NCBI GenBank assembly: GCA_050012175.1
Contig: JBEKHR010000011.1
Location: forward strand, 62,001 to 126,000
Direction: 5' to 3'
Length of the DNA: 64,000 bases
From: CAVROP01 sp050012175
Lineage (GTDB): Bacteria; Acidobacteriota; Terriglobia; UBA7540
In this document: piece by piece, positions 40,746 through 50,279 of the stretch
Position numbering within the stretch: the stretch's first letter is position 1
Layout: each line of letters starts with the position of its first letter
Position numbers and translations under genes: made by a program
Notes under the pieces: model-generated
The model's input: only the letters and a program-made list of their open reading frames with translations
Told to the model about the DNA's origin: nothing
Database searches by the model: none

Positions 40746-41999
40746 ATGGACATACCACGTGAGTCTGCAAAGCGACAACGGCGAATTCGCAGGATCATTT
40801 ATTCTATTCTGGGTCTGTTAGTCCTTGCTTTAGTAACCCTTGGACTTTCGCGCCTCAAACCCGCTGCGCCCAGCGTGGATAAGGCGACCGTCTGGATTGA
40901 CACGGTGAAGCGAGGGCCGATGCTGCTGGAAGTGAGAGGATTGGGCACATTGGTTCCTGAGGAGATCCTGTGGATTCCGGCGACCACGGACGGGCGGGTG
41001 GTGCGCAGGCTGGTTCTGCCGGGTGTGCCCATGAAGGCTGATTCGGTAATCCTTGAACTGAAAAACCCTGAGTTAGAGCAAGCCGCTCTCGATGCCGAAT
41101 GGCAACTTAAGGCCGCCGAGGCTGACTACAACAGTCTTAAGGCGCAGCTTGATAGCCAGCTTCTGGACCACAGGGCGGCAGCGGCCACGGTTCAGGCTGA
41201 CTATCGCCAGGCGGCGCTCAATGCCGAAAAGGATGAAGCGCTGGCCAAATCAGGTTTGGGGGCGGAACTGAACTCCAAGCTGTCAAAGGCCAAGGCCGAC
41301 GAGTTGACCACCCGCAATCAGATCGAGCAAGACCGGCTGAGCGTAAGTGCTGCGTCTGCCAAGGCCCAACTCGAAGCTCAGAAGGCCAAGGTCGAGCAAC
41401 TTCGGGCTCTTTACGAGTTGAAGCGGGCACAACTGGACCGTCTTCAGGTGCGGGCAGGCGCGGAGGGCGTGCTTCAAGAGTTGCTCGTGGAAGTCGGCCA
41501 GCAGGTCACGGTGGGCACGATCCTGGCCAAGGTGGCCCAGCCGACCCGGCTGAAGGCTGAACTGAAGATTCCCGAAACCCAGGCTAAGGACGTTCAGATC
41601 GGGCTACTCGCTTCCATCGACACGCGCAACGGCATCATTTCAGGCCACGTGATGCGGATTGACCCGGCGGTGCAAAACGGAACCGTGACGGTGGACGTCA
41701 AACTGGAGGGCGCACTTCCGAAAGGCGCGCGCCCCGACTTGAGCGTGGAAGGCACCATCGAAATCGAGAACTTGAAGGATGTGATCTACGTGGGCCGGCC
41801 GGCTTTTGGCCAGCCCAACAGCACGGTGGGCATTTTCAAGCTGGATCAGGAAGGCAACGGCGCGGCGCGGGTGCAGGTGAAGCTGGGCCGAAGCTCCGTC
41901 AACACCGTGGAGATTCTGGACGGACTCAGACCCGGGGACCGCGTAGTCCTTTCCGATATGTCCACCTGGGATGCCTTCAACCGCATTAGGCTGAACTAA
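40746..41999 (+). CDS. HlyD/MacA-like periplasmic adaptor protein of the ABC/ADOP locus
   Basis: The 417-residue product has one N-terminal membrane helix (IIYSILGLLVLALVTLGL) and a first lipoyl half near 55-90. A long coiled coil (about 105-225, rich in Ala, Glu, Lys and Leu) follows, then the second lipoyl half (LQVRAGAEGVLQELLVEVGQ) and barrel plus membrane-proximal domains ending in LRPGDRVVLSDMSTWD. This is the MacA/HlyD organisation. It likely docks onto a MacB-like permease complex and links it to an outer-membrane channel. It is the first gene of the locus and has a sigma-54 promoter. Confidence 0.92.
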   Translation: MDIPRESAKRQRRIRRIIYSILGLLVLALVTLGLSRLKPAAPSVDKATVWIDTVKRGPMLLEVRGLGTLVPEEILWIPATTDGRVVRRLVLPGVPMKADSVILELKNPELEQAALDAEWQLKAAEADYNSLKAQLDSQLLDHRAAAATVQADYRQAALNAEKDEALAKSGLGAELNSKLSKAKADELTTRNQIEQDRLSVSAASAKAQLEAQKAKVEQLRALYELKRAQLDRLQVRAGAEGVLQELLVEVGQQVTVGTILAKVAQPTRLKAELKIPETQAKDVQIGLLASIDTRNGIISGHVMRIDPAVQNGTVTVDVKLEGALPKGARPDLSVEGTIEIENLKDVIYVGRPAFGQPNSTVGIFKLDQEGNGAARVQVKLGRSSVNTVEILDGLRPGDRVVLSDMSTWDAFNRIRLN

Positions 42000-42168
42000 G
42001 CTGTCAGCTTTCAGCCGTCAGCCATCAGCCTCAGCAGGATGTCGAAAGGGTTTTGGCAGGTCATTAGAAGCCAAGTTGTCAGTAGTCAGTCGTCAGTGGC
42101 CAGTTGAAGAAACGAGGCTGGGAGGTAGGAGTTTGCTGATAGCTGAAAGCTGACGGCTGACAGCTTGC
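42000..42168. repeat. Heptamer hairpin element between adaptor and first ADOP gene
   Basis: The element starts at the adaptor stop codon with GCTGTCA-GCTTTCA-GCCGTCA-GCCATCA. An inner AGTTGTC-AGTAGTC-AGTCGTC-AGTGGCC array lies at 42073-42106. It ends with GCTGATA-GCTGAAA-GCTGACG-GCTGACA-GCTT, 18 bp before the next ATG. Confidence 0.85.
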
Positions 42169-42186
42169 GAACTCTTGAGGTGAACG

Positions 42187-44613
42187 ATGGGCACACTGCT
42201 CCAGGACTTGCGCTACGGCTTACGAATGCTGGCGAAGAATCCAGGCTTCACGGCCATTGTTGTGCTCACGCTGGCACTCGGCATTGGCGCGAATAGCACC
42301 ATTTTCAGTTGGATCAACTCCACGTTGCTGGACCCTATTCCGGGAGTTGCCGACACCAGCGAGCTCGTTTCGGTTATGAGAGGCGAGCGAAGTGAGCACC
42401 CCACGCCGCCGTTCTCTTATCCGGACTACGTGGACTTGCGCGCGAGGACCCGGAGCTTGTCGGGGCTCCTGGCGTACCACGACGATTTCGTGTCCCTCAC
42501 CGGCACCAATAAGCCGGAGCGCATTTATGGGGCGGTTGTTTCCGCGGATTACTTCGACGTGATCGGCGTGCGCCCCATCCTCGGTCGCGGCTTCCAGCCC
42601 GTGGAAGAGGAAAACCCCGGAGGGATGCCGGCAGTCGTGATCAGCTATGCCTTGTGGCAGAGCCATTTCGGCGCAGACTCGTCTGTTATCGGCAAGACCA
42701 TCCAGATCAACCGCCGGTTGGGGACGATTGTGGGAGTGGCTCCTCCGGATTTCCAAGGATGCAAGACGGGGCTGCGAACCGACCTCTGGTTCCCCCTGGT
42801 TTATGGGGGAGATCAGTTCCGCGAACGCGACGCGTATTGGCTCAACGTGCTCGGCAGGCTCAAGGGCGGGGTCAATCGACGCCAAGCCGAAGAGGAACTG
42901 AATCTTCAAATGCAGCGCATCGTCGAGCAGTATCCCGATTCCCATCGTGGCCCCAACCAGATCACCCTGGACCCGCTCTGGCGCTCGCCCTTTGGAGCGA
43001 ACGTCTATATGTACAAGAGCCTGCCCATGTTGCTGGCGCTGGCGGCAGTGTTGCTTTTGCTGGCCTGCGCCAACGTCGCGAATCTGCTGCTGGTGCGCTC
43101 CGTTGCTCGCCGTCGTGAGGTTGCCCTGCGCTTGTCGATGGGCGCCAGTCGCTGGCGACTGGTACGCCAGCTCTTGGTGGAGAGCTTGCTGCTCGCCCTG
43201 CTAGGCGGCGGGGTCGCCATGCTGCTCACTAACTGGACTGCTGGGGCGTTTGCAGCTTTCTTCCCGCCCATTACTAACTTGCCGCTCACAATCAATGGGC
43301 ACGCCGACCGCACCGTGCTCGCTGTGACGATCCTCATCTCAATTCTCACCGCCCTGATCTTCGGCATTCTGCCGGCGCTACGCGCTTCCAGCTTGGCGCC
43401 CATCGCCGTGCTGAAGGAGGAGGCGGGCAGTATGTCGGGCGGAATTCACAAGTCGCGGCTTTCCCGCGCCTTGGTCGTGGCGCAGATTTCCCTTTCGCTA
43501 CTTCTGCTGATCTGTGCCGGCCTGTTCTCCCGCAGCCTGCAAAACTCCCAGCGGTTGGATCCCGGTTTTGACCCCAATCACGTGCTACTGGCTTCCTACG
43601 AACTTGGGCCCGCGGGCTATTCAGAAGCTCAAGGCATCGCCTTCCACCGGCAATTGCTCTCGAAGCTCGAAGCCCTGCCCGGGATTGAAGCGGTGACCCT
43701 GGCGGATTTCTCGCCTCTCAGTTTCACTCTCCATACCGACTATGTCCATCCCGATGGTTACCTCCCACAGCCCGGCGAATCCATGGAAGTCAGCCGCGCC
43801 ATCGTGGGTCCGAACTACCTCCGGACGATGCGGATTCGCATCATTGCAGGGCGTGACTTCACTGAGCAGGATATGGAAAAGTCACAGCGGGTTGCCATCG
43901 TCAATCAGCAGTTTGTGGACCAATACTGGCCCGGGCAAGATCCGCTTGGCAAGCGGATTAGCATCTACGGACAGTGGTTTAACGTTGTGGGCGTGGCTCG
44001 AAATGGTAAGTACCGCCGCCTGGTTTATCCCCCGGAGCCCGTTTTCTTCCAGCCTCTTTACCAGCGCTACCGCGATCTGGTGATCATTCACGCGCGGGTG
44101 TCACGTGATCCGCAGGCTTACGCCGCAGCGGTGGAAAGAACCGTCCACGAACTCAATGCCGATTTACCCGTCTTCGGGGTGACCACTCTCAAATCCAGCA
44201 TGCAGCTTGGGAGCATTTTTGAACGGCTCGCCGGAACCTTCGCCAGCGCCTTTGGATTACTGGCGCTAGTCCTCGCCGCCGTGGGCATCTACGGAGTGAT
44301 CGCTTACACCACGCGCCAGCGCACGCATGAGATTGCCATTCGCATGGCGCTCGGAGCACAGCGAGCGGAGGTCTTCCGGCTGGTGCTGGGCCAGGGGCTG
44401 CGGCTGACGATCACCGGGTTGGGCTCGGGTATTGCGATATCACTCGCACTTACACGCTACCTCAAAAGCTTGCTCTTTGGGGTCGCCACTAGCGATCTGT
44501 GGACCTATGCGGCGGTGACATTGCTGCTGTGCCTGGTGTCACTCGTCGCCTGCTATATCCCCGCGCGGCGGGCAACCAAGGTCGATCCCATGGAGGCGCT
44601 GCGGTACGAATAG
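42187..44613 (+). CDS. ADOP-type ABC transporter permease 1 (MacB/FtsX-like, duplicated)
   Basis: The 808-residue product has the ADOP plan: an N-terminal tag DLRYGLRMLAKNPGFTAI with membrane helix 1, a periplasmic MacB core (about 55-260), and an FtsX block of three helices (AAVLLLLACANVANLLLVRS onward, with VALRLSMGASRWRLVRQLL). A second unit repeats this order: helix ARALVVAQISLSLLLLICAG, a second periplasmic core, then RQRTHEIAIRMALGAQRAEV and the last helices. The end is VDPMEALRYE. No ATPase domain is fused. The spacing GAGGTGAACG before the ATG recurs at paralogues. Confidence 0.93.
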   Translation: MGTLLQDLRYGLRMLAKNPGFTAIVVLTLALGIGANSTIFSWINSTLLDPIPGVADTSELVSVMRGERSEHPTPPFSYPDYVDLRARTRSLSGLLAYHDDFVSLTGTNKPERIYGAVVSADYFDVIGVRPILGRGFQPVEEENPGGMPAVVISYALWQSHFGADSSVIGKTIQINRRLGTIVGVAPPDFQGCKTGLRTDLWFPLVYGGDQFRERDAYWLNVLGRLKGGVNRRQAEEELNLQMQRIVEQYPDSHRGPNQITLDPLWRSPFGANVYMYKSLPMLLALAAVLLLLACANVANLLLVRSVARRREVALRLSMGASRWRLVRQLLVESLLLALLGGGVAMLLTNWTAGAFAAFFPPITNLPLTINGHADRTVLAVTILISILTALIFGILPALRASSLAPIAVLKEEAGSMSGGIHKSRLSRALVVAQISLSLLLLICAGLFSRSLQNSQRLDPGFDPNHVLLASYELGPAGYSEAQGIAFHRQLLSKLEALPGIEAVTLADFSPLSFTLHTDYVHPDGYLPQPGESMEVSRAIVGPNYLRTMRIRIIAGRDFTEQDMEKSQRVAIVNQQFVDQYWPGQDPLGKRISIYGQWFNVVGVARNGKYRRLVYPPEPVFFQPLYQRYRDLVIIHARVSRDPQAYAAAVERTVHELNADLPVFGVTTLKSSMQLGSIFERLAGTFASAFGLLALVLAAVGIYGVIAYTTRQRTHEIAIRMALGAQRAEVFRLVLGQGLRLTITGLGSGIAISLALTRYLKSLLFGVATSDLWTYAAVTLLLCLVSLVACYIPARRATKVDPMEALRYE

Positions 44614-44722
44614 GTGTCAGGTGTCGGGTGCCAGGTGTCAGCTTTCAGCCGTCAGCGGTCAGCTTGCCGCCGGCCGCATCGGTTGTTTGCTGATAGCTGA
44701 AAGCTGATGGCTGATAGCTTGC
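44614..44722. repeat. Heptamer hairpin element between ADOP genes 1 and 2
   Basis: GGTGTCA-GGTGTCG-GGTGCCA-GGTGTCA, then GCTTTCA-GCCGTCA-GCGGTCA, a core of about 30 bp, and GCTGATA-GCTGAAA-GCTGATG-GCTGATA-GCTT. The element starts directly after the stop codon. Confidence 0.85.
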
Positions 44723-44740
44723 TATCTGTTGAGGTGGATG

Positions 44741-47227
44741 ATGTTGACTCTGCTCCAGGACTTGCGCTACGGCTTACGCATGCTGGCCAAGAACCCGGGC
44801 TTCACGGCAGTGGCTGTGCTTTCGCTCGCGCTCGGCATTGGCGCGGGCACCGCTGTGTTCTCGCTCGTCAATGCCATCCTGCTGCGCTCGCTGCCCGTGC
44901 CGAATCCCCAGGAACTGCGCGTGATCCGGTGGACAGGCGACTATGTGCATATGACGTCCCTTAACGAGCCGTTGGCCACAACCAGCGGCAGCCGAATGTC
45001 CGCCCATTCCGTTACCCATCCCGCCTTTCTTAATCTGCGCGAACAAGGTGCCGCGCTGGCCAACATCTTCGGGTTTCAACCACTCCAGGACATTACGGCT
45101 CGTGCGAAGAGCGAGGCATTCACGACCAGAGGGATGATGGTCTCGGACAATTTCTTCTCCGGTCTCGGGGTACATCCATTCATGGGCCGGCTGTTGAATG
45201 CAGAGGAAGATTTCAAGGGTTCCGCGACGAGCGTGGTGATCACCTACGATTGGTGGGAAAGACACCTCGCTCTGGATCCCGGCGTGCTCGGCCAGACAGT
45301 CGTGCTGGACGGCACCGGTTTCACGGTGGTCGGCGTGCTCCCGCCAGAGTTTTCCGGCGTAGTGCCGGGCGATCCGAGCGAGTTCTATGTGCCGATGGCG
45401 GCCCAATCGCAGTTCTTGTATAGGCCGATTACTGAGAGCTATCACTGGTTTGTGCGCCTCATGGCCCGGCTTCGGCCCGGTGTCAGCGACACTCAACTGC
45501 GGGCCACGCTGGACGTCGCTTTTGCCCGCGAGGCCGGTGCGATCATGAAAGACCCGAGGATATTGATGGAGCCGGGTCGCGGCGGGCTGGCGATTGACCG
45601 CAACAACTACCGCAAGCCGCTACTGTTGATGCTGGGTGTGGTCGGCCTGGTCATGCTGGTGGCGTGCGCCAACCTCGCCGGTCTGTCGCTGGCACGCGGC
45701 GCCACTCGGGAGCACGAACTGGCGGTGCGCGCCGCCATCGGCGCCGGCCGCTGGCGGCTCGTCCGCCAGTCGCTCACGGAGAGTCTGGTGCTCGCATCGC
45801 TCGGCGGCGGGTTCGGCGTCCTGGTGGCCATGTGGGGCAAGACTGCAATCTCCCGCCTGCTTGCCGGGTCCGCGGACGGTTTGCACTACGACCTCTCTCT
45901 TGATCTCACCGTTTTGAGCTTCAGCCTGGCCACTGCACTGGTTACCGGCCTGCTGTCGGGTCTGCTCCCGGCGTTGCGGGCTGGTCGCGTGGATCCTCTC
46001 GGCGGGCTCAAGAGCCACGGTGCGCTCAGCGCGCCACGATTGCGGGCCGGCAAGGTCCTTGTCGCCGCACAAGTCTGCCTCTCATTGTTGCTGCTGACTG
46101 GCGCAGGTCTCTACCTCCGCACCCTCGTCAATCTCACGCATATCGACGCGGGTTTCAACACGGAAAGTCTGCTGCTGTTTCAGCTTAATCCGGGCGGCGC
46201 CGGTTACGACGATGTCGCGCGGCGCACGACATTCTACGCACAGGTGCAGGACTCACTCTCCGCTATTCCCGGCGTGCGAGGGGCAACCTTCCTGGGTTAT
46301 CCGCTGCTTAACAACACGGGATGGTCGGGCTGGTTCTTCCTTCCTGACCGTTTCGCAGATTACAGGGAGGGCATGCAGTCCTACCGGCTGACGGTGGGTG
46401 AGACCTTCTTCGCGACCATGGGCATACCCGTGTTGCAGGGACGTGGGTTGAGCGCCGCCGATGCCGAAGGCGCTCCCGAGGTCGTTGTGGTCAACGAGAC
46501 CTTCGCCCGAGAATACTCGCCCGATAGGAACCCGGTTGGCCGGACCGTGCACATCTTGATGTACGACTGGCGGATCGTCGGGGTGTGCCGCGATGCCAAA
46601 TACCTCAACGTCAAAGAGGCAGCGCCGCCGACCGTGTATTTTCCCTTCCGCCAGATCTCCTACATGCCCTCGATGCGAAATAACTACAGGAATGCCTATT
46701 TCGCGCTGCGAACCGCGCTGCCGCCGATGGCCCTCACGACTGCCGCCCGCAAGGCCGTGGCTGCAATCGATCCCAACGTGCCGCTCGCCAACATCACAAC
46801 ACAAGATGCTGTGCGCGACAGAAACATCAACCAAGAGCGCCTCCTGGCCACGCTGTGCGGTGCGCTCGCGGGCCTCGCGCTGTTGCTCTCGTGCATCGGT
46901 CTGTATGGGTTGATGGCCTATCACGTCGCACGCCGGACCCGCGAGTTCGCCATCCGCATGGCGCTAGGAGCCAGCCGCCGGAACATCGCCGACCCGATCC
47001 TGCGCGAGGCGCTACTGCTCGCCGCTCTCGGGGTAGCCATTGGTGTGCCCGTCGCCCTCACGCTCGCACGGTTCATCAAAAGCCAGTTGTATGGAGTTGC
47101 TCCTACCGACCCCGTCACGCTCATCGGTGCCGGTGTTCTGTTAATCGCGGTTGCAGTTCTGGCCGCGTGGATCCCCGCCCGACGCGCAGCGAAGGTCGAT
47201 CCCATGGCGGCGCTGCGGCACGAGTAA
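44741..47227 (+). CDS. ADOP-type ABC transporter permease 2
   Basis: The 828-residue paralogue starts MLTLLQDLRYGLRMLAKNPG; ATG 44741 is chosen by aligning its leader with the neighbouring copies. It has the same two-unit layout. The first FtsX block is VVGLVMLVACANLAGLSLAR with LAVRAAIGAGRWRLVRQSL, and the second VARRTREFAIRMALGASRRNI. Its C-terminus is VDPMAALRHE, the only copy ending in His-Glu. The first periplasmic core is more divergent than in the other copies, suggesting a different client. Such proteins act with a separate ATPase to drive mechanotransmission across the envelope. Confidence 0.92.
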   Translation: MLTLLQDLRYGLRMLAKNPGFTAVAVLSLALGIGAGTAVFSLVNAILLRSLPVPNPQELRVIRWTGDYVHMTSLNEPLATTSGSRMSAHSVTHPAFLNLREQGAALANIFGFQPLQDITARAKSEAFTTRGMMVSDNFFSGLGVHPFMGRLLNAEEDFKGSATSVVITYDWWERHLALDPGVLGQTVVLDGTGFTVVGVLPPEFSGVVPGDPSEFYVPMAAQSQFLYRPITESYHWFVRLMARLRPGVSDTQLRATLDVAFAREAGAIMKDPRILMEPGRGGLAIDRNNYRKPLLLMLGVVGLVMLVACANLAGLSLARGATREHELAVRAAIGAGRWRLVRQSLTESLVLASLGGGFGVLVAMWGKTAISRLLAGSADGLHYDLSLDLTVLSFSLATALVTGLLSGLLPALRAGRVDPLGGLKSHGALSAPRLRAGKVLVAAQVCLSLLLLTGAGLYLRTLVNLTHIDAGFNTESLLLFQLNPGGAGYDDVARRTTFYAQVQDSLSAIPGVRGATFLGYPLLNNTGWSGWFFLPDRFADYREGMQSYRLTVGETFFATMGIPVLQGRGLSAADAEGAPEVVVVNETFAREYSPDRNPVGRTVHILMYDWRIVGVCRDAKYLNVKEAAPPTVYFPFRQISYMPSMRNNYRNAYFALRTALPPMALTTAARKAVAAIDPNVPLANITTQDAVRDRNINQERLLATLCGALAGLALLLSCIGLYGLMAYHVARRTREFAIRMALGASRRNIADPILREALLLAALGVAIGVPVALTLARFIKSQLYGVAPTDPVTLIGAGVLLIAVAVLAAWIPARRAAKVDPMAALRHE

Positions 47228-47228
47228 A

Positions 47229-47280
47229 GCAGTGGTTAGTGGCTGGTGGTTAGCGGCCAGGAGCAAGCTGCGGTTGGTGG
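47229..47280. repeat. Heptamer arm upstream of the four-helix-bundle gene
   Basis: GTGGTTA-GTGGCTG-GTGGTTA-GCGGCCA is complementary to the array at 47659-47690 on the other side of the gene. Confidence 0.75.
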
Positions 47281-47289
47281 AGGAACGAT

Positions 47290-47679
47290 ATGACCGGAAA
47301 CGGTGAGATCAAGAGTTATCGGGATCTTCTTATCTGGCAGAAGGGCATGGCCTTGGCGAAGCAGGTTTACGCCATGACCTGTGCCTTCCCTGGTGATGAG
47401 AGGTTTGGCTTGACTGCGCAGATGCGGCGGGCGGTTGTTTCGGTTCCGTCCAATATCGCCGAGGGGCAGGCACGGCGAGGGAGAAAGGAATTCGTCCAGT
47501 TCCTCTCTCATGCGGAAGGCTGGTTGGCGGAACTGGACACGCAATTGACGCTTGCAGTCGAACTGGGGTACTGCCGCCCGTCCGACGCTCAGGGAAGTGT
47601 GGCAACGATCGCCGAACTGCAAAAGATGATAGCCTCGTTGCGTGGGAAGCTCGCGGCCCGGCTAGCCACTAACCACTAA
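47290..47679 (+). CDS. Four-helix-bundle protein (S23/IVS-encoded protein family)
   Basis: The 129-residue product matches the small four-helix proteins first seen in 23S rRNA intervening sequences. SYRDLLIWQKGMALAKQVYA is the family opening, followed by LTAQMRRAVVSVPSNIAEGQ, ARRGRKEFVQFLSHAEGWLA and ELDTQLTLAVELGY. They form pentameric bundles related to the Avd accessory protein of diversity-generating retroelements, and their function here is unknown. The gene sits inside the ADOP row on the same strand, enclosed by inverted heptamer arms. Its last codons (LATNH and stop) are read from the right arm. Confidence 0.9.
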   Translation: MTGNGEIKSYRDLLIWQKGMALAKQVYAMTCAFPGDERFGLTAQMRRAVVSVPSNIAEGQARRGRKEFVQFLSHAEGWLAELDTQLTLAVELGYCRPSDAQGSVATIAELQKMIASLRGKLAARLATNH

Positions 47680-47690
47680 CCACTTGCCCG
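47659..47690. repeat. Heptamer arm downstream of the four-helix-bundle gene
   Basis: CTAGCCA-CTAACCA-CTAACCA-CTTGCCC is the inverted partner of the array at 47229. It overlaps the end of the reading frame. Confidence 0.75.
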
Positions 47691-47705
47691 TTGAGGGAGG
47701 ACACG

Positions 47706-50135
47706 ATGAGCACTCTGCTTCACGACTTGCGGTACGGCCTGCGAATGCTGGCGAAGGACCCCGGCTTTACGGCCGTGGCGGTGATTGCGCTGGCCCTTGG
47801 CATTGGGGCCAACACCTCCATCTTCAGCGGTGTAAACGCCATGCTACTTCACCCCTTTGCCTTCAAGCATCTTGACCGCATCGTTACGGTGTGGGAGACC
47901 GTGCCGAAGCAGAATGAGAACCATATCAAGGCCGCTCCAGCGAACTTCCGTGACTGGAGGGAGCAAAGCAAAGGGTTCGACATGCTCGCGGCCGGTCATG
48001 GCTGGGACGTCAACCTGACCGGCGCCGGTGTTGCCGAGCGCGTCGAGGGCTATCAGGTCAGCGCTGGCTTGTTCCCCCTGCTGGGGATGCCGCCCCAGTA
48101 TGGCCGGGCCATCACCGCGGGCGATTTTCAGCCCGGGCATACGTCCGTCGTGGTTCTCAGCTATGGATTCTGGCAGCGGCATCTTGGCGCGGACCTCGGC
48201 ATTGTTGGTAAGAGCCTGCACTTGAATGGGCAGGAATTCACGGTCGTCGGCATCATGCCTGCGGACTTCGATTATCCTGTGGGCGCCGAGGCCTGGGCCC
48301 CTCTCGACCTCGGCGCCGCCGAAAACGCGGACCGGGCGGGTCATTATTTGGAAGTCATTGGCCGCTTGAAATCCGGAACCACCATGGCGCAGGCGCAGGC
48401 GGATCTTGAGACCATCGCAGCCCACCTGGCGCAGCAATATCCGCAGACGAACGCCGGCCACGGGGTGAGAGTGATGAGTCTGGTCGAAGATCTCACCTAC
48501 GGTTCCCGGCAGTTCCTTTGGGTGCTGATGGGCGCCGCTGCGTTCGTTCTGCTTCTCGCTTGCGCCAATGTGGCGAACCTGCAGTTGGCCCGCGCCACCG
48601 TACGGCAAAAGGAACTCGCGGTGCGCCTCGCCCTAGGCGCGAGCCGGTGGCAGATTACGCGGCAGTTACTGGTGGAAAGTGTGGTGCTGGCCCTGCTGGG
48701 CGGACTGGCGGGAGTGCTACTCGCCAGTTGGGGAGGTGAACTCATGCAGCGGACCATCCCGCCGTTCATCGTTCAGCACATACCGGGAATAAAGCACATG
48801 AAGGTTGATTCCGTAGTCCTGGCGTTCACCCTCGTGGTGACGCTCCTCACCGGAATCCTTGCCGGGCTCGCCCCGGCATTGCACGTATCGAACCCTGACC
48901 CTAATGAGGCGCTGAAGGAGGGTGTTCGCGGCGGGAGCGCCAACCCCGGGCGGAAGCGTCTCCGCGCGCTGCTGGTGGTTACCGAGGTCGCGCTCGCGCT
49001 GGTCTTGCTGGTGGGCGCCGGACTGATGGTGAAGGGATTTGGTACCCTGTTAAATCAATATCCGGGCTTCGATCGCAGTAACGTGTTGACCTTCCGTATC
49101 GCGCTCGCTGAATCGAAAGCTCGAGATAAAGCTCGCGTGAGGGATTTCTACGCTCAGGTCATTGAGAAGTTACAGGTCCTGCCCGGTGTCGACTCGGCTG
49201 CTGCGGTCACCAGCCTGCCATCGGGTTGGAGCTGGAACCGGACGGAATACACGGCCGAGGGGCAGCCTCCTGCCGCTCCGGGCATGATGCGTGTGGCCGT
49301 GTGGCAGTCCATTACCCCCGGCTTTTTCCGCGCCCTGCGCATACCGCTGCTCGAGGGACGGCTTATTACAGCTCAAGACGGCCCTGATGCTCCGCTGGCC
49401 ATTGTTATCAGCCAAAGCATGGCGCATCGGATCTGGGGCAGCCAGGACCCCGTCGGAAAGCGCATCAAGTTCGGCCGGGCAGAAAGCAGCGAGCCGTGGC
49501 AGACCATCGTCGGTGTGGTGGGCGATATCGAGCAATCGCCTTTCAATCGTGTGCCGCAGCCAACCGCGTACTTTCCGTTCGCCCAAATGCCACTAGCCTC
49601 TTCAGCCCTGGTGGTGCGCACGTCGGGCAATCCCATTGCTCTGGCCGCCTCAACGCGCGCCCAGGTGCGAAGCGTGGACGCGGACCAGCCCCCCTACGAC
49701 ATGCGGACGCTCGAGCAGCTCATCTCAGACAATGTCAGCGGTGTCGAGTCCTCAGCGCGCATGATGTTTGTGTTTGGTGTTGTCGCCCTTGTACTCTCGG
49801 CCTCCGGGATTTTTGCGCTCATGACCTACTCCGTCACGCAACGCACTCATGAGATCGGTGTACGCATGGCGCTGGGAGCGCAGCGCGCCGACGTGCTCAG
49901 GCTCGTGGTGGGTTATGCAATCAAGCTGGCGATCGTTGGCCTGGCGATCGGAGTGCCCATTGCGCTGGCGCTCACGCGCGCGCTCTCGAGCTTGCTCTTC
50001 GGCGTCGTCCGGATCGATACTCCGGTTTTCGCCCTGTTCACACTTTTGCTTGCGCTGGTCGCGGCCCTGGCAGCTTATATTCCGGCCCGCCGGGCGACCC
50101 AGGTCGATCCGATAGTGGCGCTGCGCTACGAATAG
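47706..50135 (+). CDS. ADOP-type ABC transporter permease 3
   Basis: The 809-residue paralogue begins MSTLLHDLRYGLRMLAKDPG at ATG 47706, with GAGGGAGGACACG upstream. Its first FtsX block is FVLLLACANVANLQLARATV with LAVRLALGASRWQITRQLL. The second unit begins LRALLVVTEVALALVLLVGA and ends with TQRTHEIGVRMALGAQRADV. The C-terminus is VDPIVALRYE. The Gln in ANLQLAR and the second-unit start differ from copies 1, 4 and 5. It is the first ADOP followed directly by an ATPase gene. Confidence 0.93.
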   Translation: MSTLLHDLRYGLRMLAKDPGFTAVAVIALALGIGANTSIFSGVNAMLLHPFAFKHLDRIVTVWETVPKQNENHIKAAPANFRDWREQSKGFDMLAAGHGWDVNLTGAGVAERVEGYQVSAGLFPLLGMPPQYGRAITAGDFQPGHTSVVVLSYGFWQRHLGADLGIVGKSLHLNGQEFTVVGIMPADFDYPVGAEAWAPLDLGAAENADRAGHYLEVIGRLKSGTTMAQAQADLETIAAHLAQQYPQTNAGHGVRVMSLVEDLTYGSRQFLWVLMGAAAFVLLLACANVANLQLARATVRQKELAVRLALGASRWQITRQLLVESVVLALLGGLAGVLLASWGGELMQRTIPPFIVQHIPGIKHMKVDSVVLAFTLVVTLLTGILAGLAPALHVSNPDPNEALKEGVRGGSANPGRKRLRALLVVTEVALALVLLVGAGLMVKGFGTLLNQYPGFDRSNVLTFRIALAESKARDKARVRDFYAQVIEKLQVLPGVDSAAAVTSLPSGWSWNRTEYTAEGQPPAAPGMMRVAVWQSITPGFFRALRIPLLEGRLITAQDGPDAPLAIVISQSMAHRIWGSQDPVGKRIKFGRAESSEPWQTIVGVVGDIEQSPFNRVPQPTAYFPFAQMPLASSALVVRTSGNPIALAASTRAQVRSVDADQPPYDMRTLEQLISDNVSGVESSARMMFVFGVVALVLSASGIFALMTYSVTQRTHEIGVRMALGAQRADVLRLVVGYAIKLAIVGLAIGVPIALALTRALSSLLFGVVRIDTPVFALFTLLLALVAALAAYIPARRATQVDPIVALRYE

Positions 50136-50243
50136 GTGTCAGGTGTCGGGTGTCAGGTGTCAGTTATCAGCCGTCAGCGGTCAGCTTGCCGCCGGTCGCA
50201 TTGGCCGTTTGCTGATAGCTGAAAGCTGACGGCTGATAGCTTA
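50136..50243. repeat. Heptamer hairpin element between ADOP 3 and the first ATPase gene
   Basis: GGTGTCA-GGTGTCG-GGTGTCA-GGTGTCA-GTTATCA-GCCGTCA-GCGGTCA, a short core, then GCTGATA-GCTGAAA-GCTGACG-GCTGATA-GCTT. It is closely similar to the element at 44614. Confidence 0.85.
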
Positions 50244-50279
50244 TCTTTTGAATGAATCAATGACGTAAAGGAGATGAAA

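Noticed and set aside
42050..42070. Second sigma-54 promoter before the first ADOP gene
   Set aside because: TTGGCAGG is present but no GC dinucleotide occurs at the required 10-base distance.
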